Below are positions 1-5,998 of a stretch of 5,998 bases of DNA, in pieces. This DNA comes from Bacillota bacterium (GTDB lineage: Bacteria; Bacillota; Clostridia; Christensenellales; CAG-138): NCBI GenBank assembly GCA_023393045.1, contig JAEWMV010000231.1, forward strand, positions 1 to 5,998, written 5' to 3'. The position numbers and the translations under genes are program-made. Each line of letters begins with the position of its first letter. Position 1 is the first letter of the stretch. The notes under the pieces are model-generated. The model was given only the letters and a program-made list of their open reading frames with translations, had not been told where the DNA came from and did no database searches.

Positions 1-139
1 CAACAACACCGATGAAATACGCGCCTTTTTCAGCGCGCGCGGCCACAAAACCGGCATAATCGTTGCGCGCTACGTCTGCACGGCGTATGAGTACGGCGCG
101 AAGAACGACTTCTATAAAGCGTGGATCGAGCTTCTTTAG
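1..139 (+). CDS. C-terminal fragment of an unidentified protein (5' end outside window)
   Basis: From base 2 one plus frame stays open for 45 codons and ends in TAG at 137-139; the other two plus frames hit stops early (TGA within the first 15 bases, TAA near base 57). The visible tail runs from NNTDEIRAFFSARGHKTG to YKAWIELL and mixes charged, aromatic and small residues like a folded globular C-terminus, with no membrane segment. A strong plus-oriented terminator follows about 75 bases downstream, which independently supports a plus-strand gene ending here. I do not recognise the family from 45 residues and assign no function. The gene is convergent with the ABC transporter genes, so it is unlikely to belong to their operon. 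Confidence 0.7.
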   Translation, partial: NNTDEIRAFFSARGHKTGIIVARYVCTAYEYGAKNDFYKAWIELL

Positions 140-275
140 CGGCGCACTCCGGCGTTCAAACGGGCGAAATCCGGCTTGAGTGCGGCGGTTATTAAGAAAG
201 GCGGCAGGATATGACAAGGGGCGTCCGCGCGGACGCCCCTTTGCTTTTTATCAAACGCGCAGCATATCGATCGCC
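140..275. other. Convergent intergenic region
   Basis: This 136-base gap lies between the stop of the plus-strand fragment and the stop of the minus-strand ABC gene. Its right half holds the terminator described separately. Its left half contains a loose inverted repeat, CGCACTC (143-149) and GAGTGCG (178-184), separated by 28 bases and without a following T tract; I give it no function. I see no small gene with a ribosome binding site here. No minus-oriented terminator with its own T tract is present for the ABC operon. Confidence 0.6.
216..249 (+). terminator. Rho-independent terminator of the plus-strand gene
   Basis: Bases 216-241 form a perfect 26-base palindrome: an 11-base arm AAGGGGCGTCC, centre GCGC, and the matching arm GGACGCCCCTT. 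On the plus strand it runs straight into TTTGCTTTTT (240-249), the stem plus U-tract expected of an intrinsic terminator. Read from the minus strand the same hairpin forms 34 bases past the stop of the ABC gene, but what follows is GTCATATCC, with no U tract, so it should be much weaker in that direction. It may still protect the 3' end of the convergent transcript. Confidence 0.88.
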
Positions 276-2759
276 CTACACGTCATAGGGCGCCGCAAGC
301 TTCGCGGACGGCATGCGCAGCAGCCGCGCGATGGGCAAAAGGCCCACCAGCACGTTGAGTGCGACCACGACGAGCACCGCGGCGGCGGTGGCCTCTATGG
401 AAATGATCGGGTGCAGGTTCAAAAGGCTTATCTGCGAGAGAACCGCGAGCACCGCCACCGTGAGCGTGGCCGCGGGCAGCGCCGTGGCGCATGCGAGCAG
501 CAACAGCTGCAAGGCGTACATCGCCGCGATAGCGCGCTTGCCGATGCCGACCAGGCGATAGACGGCGATGGTGCGAAGGTTTGAGCGCGCGTTTGCCTTC
601 ATGACGACGTAGAGCACCGCAAACGCCATCACGGCGGCCGCCCCCATGATCAGCATGCGGGAGCGGAGCTGGGTCTTTATGGTGGCCATGCGCGCCTCCA
701 TGCGCTCCGCATAGGTGTCCTTGACCGTGATATGCAGCTGCACGGCAAGATCCAAAGGCACCCCTTCGGAAAGCCACGTTTTGAACGCTTCCTTATTCTG
801 CGCAAAGACGCTGAAATTACGCACCGTTTGGGCCATGCCCAGCACGAGCGCGTCGGTATCGCTTTTAGCGATCACGAATTCCGCGGGGAATTCATCCGGG
901 AACGTGCCTTTGATGGCAAAATCGATGTCCGCCTGATGGTGGTATACCCCGTCCTGCTCAACGGCGAAGCGCTTTTCGCTCACAAGGCACTCGCCCGGGG
1001 CAAGCGCAACGTCGTCATACATCCCGGGATACGCCGTGCGCAGGCTTTCCAGAGAAGCGACGAGAACGCCCGCCATACTGAAGGACAATCCCGCCGTGCG
1101 GTCCATATAGATGGCGGGCTGACCCGAATCGCAGATGCCCACGATCATAAGCTTATAGTCCTTTTTGGGCACGTCAAGGCTTTGGTTGAGAAAATGCGTC
1201 ACCGAGGTAATGGATTTGGAAAGCGTGGTGTCCCGTATCATGAAGCGCTCGAGTATCCAGCGGTCCATCACGATTTCATTGGGGGCTACGGGCATGCGCC
1301 CGTAAATCAAGGCCGTCTCGTCGAAAAGCTCCAGCGGCACGACGGTCTGCGCCGCGAACTTGTCCGATTGCGCGCTGATTTGGCTGAAGCCACCATAGCC
1401 GTAGGTAAGCTCCGTGTTGTGCGGCATCCACAGGATATGCGCGGGCGCGTTCGCCTCCATTTCTTCCAGCAGCATACGCACCAGTTCCGTGCGCCTATTG
1501 GGTGAGAATTGCTCCATGAGCTTGTCCGTATCCACTTCTTCCGTGCCGTCCGAAAGGATCACGTTCGTGGTGTCCACGTTGATGGCGAGGTAGCGCGCGT
1601 CCGTGGTGATGAAACTTTCCGCGTCGGGGTCGGAAAGCGTCAGATAGTCCGACACGCCCGCGGCCGCGAGCGCGGCGGTAATGACGAGCACAAGCCCGGG
1701 GATCACGAGCTTGCGCGCAGACGCGAAGAAGCCGCGCCCGAATCTTTTGCGTTTGTTCCGCATGCCTGCGGCGTTTTTGCCCTTCGGCTCCAACGGGGGA
1801 AGGTCAAAAGCAAAGTCCGCCTCCGTTTCCCTGTCGTACACGGGGCGCGGTTCCGTTTTGAACTGCACGGCGGAGGCGGGGCCCACGGTTTCTATCGCAA
1901 GACCCTCAGGCGCACTGATGTACAGGCGCCCCCTGTCGTGCACCACCGTTAGATGAATGGGCTCATTCGCGCGGGCGTAATAATCGAGGGCGACATTGCC
2001 CTCACCCGCCCGCGTATGCTCATATTCCGAAAGATACAGGGCGTTGTCGTCCGCCGGTTTATAGACGGCGTCGGGCGAGGCGGCCCTGTCGCCGACGATG
2101 CGCCCGTCCCGTATGGTGATGATGCGATCGGCAAAAAGCTCGCAAAGCTCCTTTTCATGCGTGGCGAGCAGCACGAGGCAGGAGGCGGAGACCCGCCGCA
2201 GTATGCCCATGACCTGCATGGTGCGCGCCTCGTCGAGGTTGCCCGTGGGTTCGTCCGCAAAGATCACGGCCGGGGATTTCACCAGCGCCCGCGCGATGGC
2301 CACGCGCTGCCGCTGCCCGCCGGAGAGCATGTCGGCGCGGCGCTTGCGATACGCGTACATGTCCACCGATTTGAGTACGTATTCGATGCGCGCGTCCTCC
2401 TCCTCGGGGGTCAGGCCGCTGCCGCCCAAAGCCAGCCGCAGGTTCTCGCTGACGGTCTCTTCATCGAGCAGGAAGTAATTCTGGAACACATAGCCGAAAA
2501 GGCGCGAGCGCGAGCGCTCCGAGGCGCGGTTGAGGCGTCCGCCCAGCGCCGCGCCGCCGACCTCCTCCGTTCCGGCGCTGAAATTGTCCAGCCGGCCGAG
2601 GGCATTGAGCAGCGTGGTCTTGCCCGAACCGCTCTCCCCGAGCAGGCATATAAGCCCCGTTGCGGGCAGCTCCAGATCGATCCCGTCGAGCACGTGCGTT
2701 TGAGCGCGCCGCCCCTTGTTGTAATACTTATGGATGCCCCTTGCCTTGATGATGCTCAC
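276..2759 (-). CDS. ABC transporter ATP-binding/permease fusion, MacB/FtsX-like, with an extra linker domain
   Basis: An 827-residue type VII ABC half-transporter. The N-terminal ATPase has Walker A GESGSGKTT (about 41-49), Q-loop Gln 93, canonical signature LSGGQ (145-149), Walker B ending FADE followed by PTGNLD, and switch His 201; all catalytic elements are intact. A region of about 100 residues (about 233-328) then precedes a basic stretch and helix 1 (about 351-370). An extracytoplasmic domain of about 330 residues follows, with a GRMPVAPNEIVMD segment typical of MacB-like periplasmic core domains. Helices 2-4 lie near 701-719, 746-774 and 790-811. The GTG start at 2759 is chosen because GAAGGGAGG lies 7 bases upstream and it overlaps the preceding TGA; an in-frame ATG at 2810 has no ribosome binding site. 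By family it couples cytoplasmic ATP hydrolysis to movement of its extracellular domain, for export, lipid-protein handling or resistance. The substrate is unknown. It probably pairs with the upstream fusion protein. Confidence 0.93.
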   Translation of the reverse strand: MSIIKARGIHKYYNKGRRAQTHVLDGIDLELPATGLICLLGESGSGKTTLLNALGRLDNFSAGTEEVGGAALGGRLNRASERSRSRLFGYVFQNYFLLDEETVSENLRLALGGSGLTPEEEDARIEYVLKSVDMYAYRKRRADMLSGGQRQRVAIARALVKSPAVIFADEPTGNLDEARTMQVMGILRRVSASCLVLLATHEKELCELFADRIITIRDGRIVGDRAASPDAVYKPADDNALYLSEYEHTRAGEGNVALDYYARANEPIHLTVVHDRGRLYISAPEGLAIETVGPASAVQFKTEPRPVYDRETEADFAFDLPPLEPKGKNAAGMRNKRKRFGRGFFASARKLVIPGLVLVITAALAAAGVSDYLTLSDPDAESFITTDARYLAINVDTTNVILSDGTEEVDTDKLMEQFSPNRRTELVRMLLEEMEANAPAHILWMPHNTELTYGYGGFSQISAQSDKFAAQTVVPLELFDETALIYGRMPVAPNEIVMDRWILERFMIRDTTLSKSITSVTHFLNQSLDVPKKDYKLMIVGICDSGQPAIYMDRTAGLSFSMAGVLVASLESLRTAYPGMYDDVALAPGECLVSEKRFAVEQDGVYHHQADIDFAIKGTFPDEFPAEFVIAKSDTDALVLGMAQTVRNFSVFAQNKEAFKTWLSEGVPLDLAVQLHITVKDTYAERMEARMATIKTQLRSRMLIMGAAAVMAFAVLYVVMKANARSNLRTIAVYRLVGIGKRAIAAMYALQLLLLACATALPAATLTVAVLAVLSQISLLNLHPIISIEATAAAVLVVVALNVLVGLLPIARLLRMPSAKLAAPYDV

Positions 2760-4987
2760 AGCGCGGCCTCCCTTCTTTTGAACTGCCGGACAAGCCGCCG
2801 GTTGTGCCATGTGATAAGCAGCGCCGCAGAAAGCGCATGGAGCGCCAGGAGTATGAAGGAATGGTACCAGCGGAAATAAACCAGCAGGTCATTGAGCCCC
2901 TGTACGGTGCGAACAAGCAGCAGCGTGAGCGCTGCAGCGACGGGTATGCCTATGATCGCGTAAAAGCTGAGCTCTTGCCTGTTCACGGCGCGCATCGCCG
3001 CGGCGGACATGCCCAGCGAGCGCAGCGTGATGAAATCCCTGAACGAAAATTTCAATATGGTCAAGAGGATCAGCGCCTCGAGAAAAGGCGCGAGTACGAG
3101 CGCCGCCGCGGAAACGGCGAGCGTCGCAAGGCTCACCTTCACCTTGTTTTCGTCGTAGCGCAGCGAACCGTCCCTGTACGGGCTGCAGACGTCGTATTCG
3201 CCGGAGGCGAGTATCGCGCGCATGACGTCGTCCGTATAGGCGTAATGCTCGATATAGACGGACGCCTGCAGCGATTCCAAATCGTCCGCAAGAAAGTCCA
3301 CGGGATTCACCTTGACGGTGAGTTTGCCGGAAAGGTCGAGCCCGGAGGCAATCAGCGCCGGCGGATACTGCTCCCACTGCCCGTCGATCTCGCGGCTGAT
3401 AAACATTTCAGGCTCATAAGCGGAAAGGTCGTCCGTGAACTGATCGGAAGGCACGATGCCGCCCTCAGGCACGGTCTCATCCGGAAAAACAATCGGAAGA
3501 TAATAACCCATTTGCGGATTGGCCGTCGGACTCGCCGGTTTTTTATAAAAAAGGAACAGCCTTTCATACCCGAAGGCGTTGACCCAAAACGCCCTTGCGA
3601 GCTCCCCGGAAAAATAGATTTGGCCGGTGGGCTCTTTGAGTATCCCCACGACGGTCATATCCATACCCACAAAGTCGCCGACTCCCCAGGCAACAGTATC
3701 TTTAAAATAGAAACGGATCTGCGTGCCCAGAAGAGCCGGGTCGCCGTAGAACACGATGTCGTTTACCGTTTGCGGCAGGCTGCCCGCGTAAAGATCGCCC
3801 GGCGTCAGGGCGCTTGCCGTACGCATGAAACTGCCGCCCTTGGGAAGAAACATCACGCTGGCTTTGCTCTTGGACTCGACGATTTCAGGTCCTATATAGG
3901 TGTTTTCGACGTATTCGTTGAGGTAATAATCCTCGTCCTTGCGCCAGAAGCATACGCAATCGTTGATATAATCCCAGCCGTCCACTTCGCGCACGCGCCT
4001 GAGCGAACGCAGGTAGTCTAAATCCTCCTCCGTGACGGCGGCGCCGTCCGTGCGGCGCACGACGAGGCGCGTGTTATCCCCGTTTTTAAAGGCCTTGTCG
4101 TCATAGATGCGCGTGGGCGTATCGTCCATGTTGGCGAGGAAGGTGGTGAGCAGCATAAAAGCGGCCGTGAGCACCGCCGCCATGAAAAGCGTGATGAGCG
4201 CCGTGCGGCCCGGCTGGGCGCGCCTGTTGAAGGAGGCGATGCGGCGGGCGGTCTTTTTCATATCCCCGCCGGATGCGCTCTCTTTCTCCCCCGCCGCCGC
4301 CTCGTGCGGGGGGCGCAGCTGTTCGTCCGAGGCCACCATGCCCTCGTGCAACCGTACGCGGCGTGTGGCGTAAGGCTCCGCCTGCGCGACGTTGTGGGAA
4401 ACCATAATGACGAGGCGGTCGTTTGCGAGCTCCGAGAGGAGCTCCACGATCGCGCGGCCGTTTTCCTCATCCAAATTGCCCGTGGGCTCGTCCGCGACGA
4501 TGATGTCCGTACCCTTCGCGAGCGCGCGCGCGATGGAAAGGCGCTGCTTCTGCCCGCTGGACATTTTGGCCGCCCTGCGCTTTTCAAGCCCGGCGAGTCC
4601 CACGCGCGCAATCCATTCCCCCGCCTTCCTGCGGGCCTCGCGCTCCGCCACGCCCATGAGCAGCATGGGAGCCATCACGTTTTGCAGCGCGGTGTAGCCT
4701 TCGATCAGCCGGTAATCTTGAAAGACGAAGCCGATGTGGCGGCGGCGATATTCCTCCCAGTCGTTTTCGTCATACCACAGGGTGGATTCCCCGTTGATGA
4801 ACATATCCCCGTCTTGATAGGGATGCAGCGCGCTGATCACGTTGAGCAGCGTGGATTTGCCGCTGCCGCTCTCCCCCGTGATAAGCACGAATTCGCCGCG
4901 TGAAAACGCGAGGTTGATCTTCTGTATGCCTACGATGACCGTATCCCCGCTGCGGTAATACGCATATGCGTTTTCCAGGCGGAGCAT
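2756..4987 (-). CDS. ABC transporter ATP-binding/permease fusion, MacB/FtsX-like, divergent signature motif
   Basis: A 743-residue type VII ABC half-transporter, first gene of the coupled pair. The ATPase has Walker A GESGSGKST (about 38-46), Q-loop Gln 90, signature MSSGQ (142-146, where LSGGQ is usual), Walker B IIVADE (162-167) followed by PTGNLD, and switch His 198. A short Ala/Glu-rich linker leads to helix 1 (about 262-285). Then come an extracytoplasmic domain of about 330 residues, helix 2 (about 620-645), a cytoplasmic loop containing LKFSFRDFITLRSLGMS, which is FtsX-like, helix 3 (673-695), helix 4 (708-729) and a basic tail. The start is uncertain. ATG 4987 has GAAAGGGA 7 bases upstream and gives the usual ATPase N-terminus MLRLENAY; ATG 5020 adds 11 residues and has GGAAGGG 10 bases upstream. 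Family knowledge supports energy-driven mechanical transport across the membrane; the substrate cannot be read from the sequence. Partnership with the downstream protein is inferred from coupling and matching architecture. Confidence 0.92.
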   Translation of the reverse strand: MLRLENAYAYYRSGDTVIVGIQKINLAFSRGEFVLITGESGSGKSTLLNVISALHPYQDGDMFINGESTLWYDENDWEEYRRRHIGFVFQDYRLIEGYTALQNVMAPMLLMGVAEREARRKAGEWIARVGLAGLEKRRAAKMSSGQKQRLSIARALAKGTDIIVADEPTGNLDEENGRAIVELLSELANDRLVIMVSHNVAQAEPYATRRVRLHEGMVASDEQLRPPHEAAAGEKESASGGDMKKTARRIASFNRRAQPGRTALITLFMAAVLTAAFMLLTTFLANMDDTPTRIYDDKAFKNGDNTRLVVRRTDGAAVTEEDLDYLRSLRRVREVDGWDYINDCVCFWRKDEDYYLNEYVENTYIGPEIVESKSKASVMFLPKGGSFMRTASALTPGDLYAGSLPQTVNDIVFYGDPALLGTQIRFYFKDTVAWGVGDFVGMDMTVVGILKEPTGQIYFSGELARAFWVNAFGYERLFLFYKKPASPTANPQMGYYLPIVFPDETVPEGGIVPSDQFTDDLSAYEPEMFISREIDGQWEQYPPALIASGLDLSGKLTVKVNPVDFLADDLESLQASVYIEHYAYTDDVMRAILASGEYDVCSPYRDGSLRYDENKVKVSLATLAVSAAALVLAPFLEALILLTILKFSFRDFITLRSLGMSAAAMRAVNRQELSFYAIIGIPVAAALTLLLVRTVQGLNDLLVYFRWYHSFILLALHALSAALLITWHNRRLVRQFKRREAAL
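2767..2775 (-). promoter_or_regulatory. Ribosome binding site fixing the GTG start at 2759
   Basis: On the minus strand GAAGGGAGG lies seven bases before the GTG at 2759-2757. It sits within the last codons of the upstream gene (the tail KRREAAL). The upstream stop TGA (2758-2756) shares two bases with the GTG, a layout typical of translational coupling. The alternative ATG at 2810 is preceded by TGCTTATCAC, which has no purine-rich site. Confidence 0.85.
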
Positions 4988-4994
4988 CGCCGCG

Positions 4995-5002
4995 TCCCTT
5001 TC
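4995..5002 (-). promoter_or_regulatory. Probable ribosome binding site for ATG 4987
   Basis: GAAAGGGA on the minus strand is seven bases from ATG 4987. It matches the anti-Shine-Dalgarno better (GAAAGG) than the GGAAGGG at 5037-5031, which is ten bases before the alternative ATG 5020. Family-typical N-terminus length also favours 4987, but both starts remain possible. Confidence 0.5.
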
Positions 5003-5020
5003 GGCCGACCCTGAAATCAT

Positions 5021-5091
5021 CTTTTATATACCCTTCCGATATGATAGATAAGCAAGACGGAAGATCCTGCCAGTGGATCGCCCGTGGGCCT
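5021..5091 (-). other. 5' leader of the ABC operon
   Basis: The leader contains short inverted repeats: GCCC-GT-GGGC at 5080-5089, over the predicted transcription start, and GATCC-N7-GGATC at 5063-5079. A third, CCTAT-N11-ATAGG (5089-5109), straddles the -10 box. Arms of four or five bases can arise by chance, and none resembles an operator I can name. No riboswitch fold, terminator or leader peptide with a ribosome binding site was recognised. Confidence 0.35.
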
Positions 5092-5120
5092 ATTATCCCA
5101 TACCATAGGATTGTTTTCAA
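5092..5120 (-). promoter_or_regulatory. SigA/sigma-70-type promoter for the two-gene ABC operon
   Basis: On the minus strand the -35 box TTGAAA (5120-5115) and the -10 box GATAAT (5097-5092) are separated by exactly 17 bases, each matching five of six consensus bases. TGG directly before the -10 box gives an extended -10 (TGn). Transcription should begin near 5085, leaving a leader of roughly 65-100 nt depending on the start codon. The -35 box overlaps the TGA stop (5119-5117) of the upstream exporter gene. No intrinsic terminator is seen between the two units, so read-through from upstream may add to this promoter. Confidence 0.72.
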
Positions 5121-5998
5121 TGTTTCAAATCATATATTGTGGATTCATATTCATCGGACGCCCCTTTTTTCGCGTAATACTGCGCCTGCGAATGCCACAA
5201 TTCATAGTACTTGCCCACGGGATTTGAAACGAGCGCCTCATGGCTGCCGTGCTGCACAACGCGGCCTTTATCAAACACAAGTATCTCGTCGCAGAAGCGG
5301 CAGGAGGAAAGCCTGTGGCTGATGTAGATCGCGGTCTTGTCGCCCACGAGGCCGTCGAACTTCTCATAGATTTCCGCCTCCGCCACGGGGTCGAGCGCGG
5401 CTGTGGGTTCGTCGAGCACGATGAAGGGCGCATCCTTATACAGGGCGCGCGCGATGGCAATCTTCTGCGCCTCGCCGCCGGAAATTTCCACGCCCTTTTC
5501 ATCGAAGTCCCGGTACAAATAAGTATTGATTCCATTCTCCATTTCGCCCAAGCGCCCGCCGAAGCCCGCCTTGTCGAGGCAGTCTTTCGCCTTTTGTGCG
5601 TCACAATCAGCGCGCGCGGCGACGTTTTGCCCCAAGGGCAGGGCGAGCAGGCGGAAATCCTGGAACACCACGGAGAAAATGGCCATGTATTCCGTGTAAT
5701 CGTATTTGCGTATGTCGATGCCGTTGAGGAGGATTTCCCCCTCCGTGGGGTCGTAGAGGCGGCAAAGGAGCTTGATCATGGTGGTTTTGCCGGAACCGTT
5801 CTCCCCCACCACCGCGAGCTTTTGCCCGACCTTGAACTTCAGGGACACGTTTTTGAGCGCGTAATTTTCCGCCGCCGGATAGCGGAAGCTGACGTTTCTG
5901 AATTCCACCTCGTAGTTGCAGTCGCTGCGCTTTTCAACCGTGAGCGAGCCTTGATACATGTCGTTTGGGATATCCAGAAACTCGAAGGCCATGCGCAG
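5117..5998 (-). CDS. ABC exporter (membrane-ATPase fusion), C-terminal ATP-binding part; 5' end outside window
   Basis: The frame is open to the window edge, reading Leu-Arg before the internal Met at 5992, so that ATG is not a credible start. The text FEFLDIPND is the usual linker between the six-helix membrane domain and the ATPase of type IV (ABCB-like) exporters, so the membrane domain should lie beyond the right edge. Counting from Met 5992, the ATPase shows A-loop Tyr 38 (FRYP), Walker A GENGSGKTT (63-71), Q-loop Gln 111, signature ISGGE (170-174), Walker B IVLDEP (191-196), D-loop AALD and switch His 226 in ISHRLSS. The ATPase appears functional. The C-terminus adds an unusual tail after the fold, KYYELWHSQAQYYAKKG and onward. 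Close relatives known to me are common in Clostridia, sometimes near peptide-export loci, but the substrate here is unknown. It ends 97 bases before the next gene's outermost start, with no terminator between. Confidence 0.92.
   Translation of the reverse strand: MRMAFEFLDIPNDMYQGSLTVEKRSDCNYEVEFRNVSFRYPAAENYALKNVSLKFKVGQKLAVVGENGSGKTTMIKLLCRLYDPTEGEILLNGIDIRKYDYTEYMAIFSVVFQDFRLLALPLGQNVAARADCDAQKAKDCLDKAGFGGRLGEMENGINTYLYRDFDEKGVEISGGEAQKIAIARALYKDAPFIVLDEPTAALDPVAEAEIYEKFDGLVGDKTAIYISHRLSSCRFCDEILVFDKGRVVQHGSHEALVSNPVGKYYELWHSQAQYYAKKGASDEYESTIYDLKH

Noticed and set aside
143..184. Inverted repeat CGCACTC / GAGTGCG as a second hairpin or operator
   Set aside because: The arms are seven bases with a 28-base loop and no U tract; a chance occurrence in GC-rich DNA is plausible.
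180..584. Plus-strand frame of 134 codons starting in the left intergenic region
   Set aside because: It runs through the terminator and then antisense to the 3' end of the ABC gene, and its translation is low-complexity Arg/Gly/His-rich.
2760..2810. N-terminal extension of the second fusion protein from ATG 2810
   Set aside because: There is no ribosome binding site before it. The 17 added residues precede the normal ATPase N-terminus, whereas GTG 2759 has a strong site and a stop/start overlap.
732..4021. Long plus-strand open frames (732-1505, 1953-2879, 2804-4021) opposite the ABC genes
   Set aside because: They are fully antisense to genes with intact ABC motifs. Their translations are rich in Arg, His and Gly with no recognisable domain, as expected from the complement of GC-rich coding DNA, and I saw no convincing ribosome binding sites.
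276..4987. Assignment as a BceAB-type bacitracin/lantibiotic resistance pump
   Set aside because: BceB-type permeases have about ten helices and a separate ATPase. These chains have four predicted helices and a fused ATPase, and no histidine kinase or response regulator is visible.
5017..5106. Small minus-strand frame of 29 codons (MVWDNRPTG...) ending in a TGA that overlaps ATG 5020
   Set aside because: It looked like a leader peptide coupled to the operon, but its ATG lies in the promoter spacer, upstream of the predicted transcription start, and has no ribosome binding site.

Overview
The window looks like part of a GC-rich chromosome of a Gram-positive anaerobe, most likely a member of the Clostridia (Bacillota). 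The reasons are purine-rich Shine-Dalgarno sequences, a housekeeping-type promoter, and two large proteins that fuse an ABC ATPase to an FtsX/MacB-type permease. These are inferences from sequence style; no rRNA or other taxonomic marker is present, and no genus can be named.

Layout. The left edge (1-139) holds the last 45 codons of an unidentified plus-strand gene. It is followed by a 136-base intergenic stretch containing a perfect 26-base palindrome with a T-rich tail, a clear rho-independent terminator for that gene. Everything else is transcribed right to left. From the right edge, a truncated ABC exporter gene (its nucleotide-binding half is visible, its membrane domain lies outside) ends at 5117. 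A well-formed promoter (TTGAAA, 17 bp, GATAAT with an extended TG) sits right on that stop codon. It should drive two genes: a 743-residue ABC ATPase-permease fusion (2756-4987, possibly starting at 5020) and an 827-residue fusion of the same design (276-2759). The two genes overlap through a GTGA stop/start junction with a strong Shine-Dalgarno, so the second starts at GTG 2759 and not at the longer in-frame ATG at 2810.

How the genes may work together. Each fusion protein has an N-terminal MacB/LolD-like ATPase, one membrane helix, an extracytoplasmic domain of about 330 residues, and three C-terminal helices: the type VII (mechanotransmission) layout. Such proteins act as dimers. Two unlike, translationally coupled copies suggest a heterodimeric transporter. 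The first protein has a divergent ABC signature (MSSGQ) and a short linker; the second has a canonical LSGGQ and an additional domain of about 100 residues between ATPase and first helix. The substrate is unknown: no regulator, precursor peptide or modification enzyme is visible. The neighbouring exporter has a different fold and its own transcription unit, although no terminator separates it from the pair.

There are no RNA genes, insertion sequences, CRISPR arrays or sizeable repeats that I could recognise. Long plus-strand open frames opposite the ABC genes are composition shadows.
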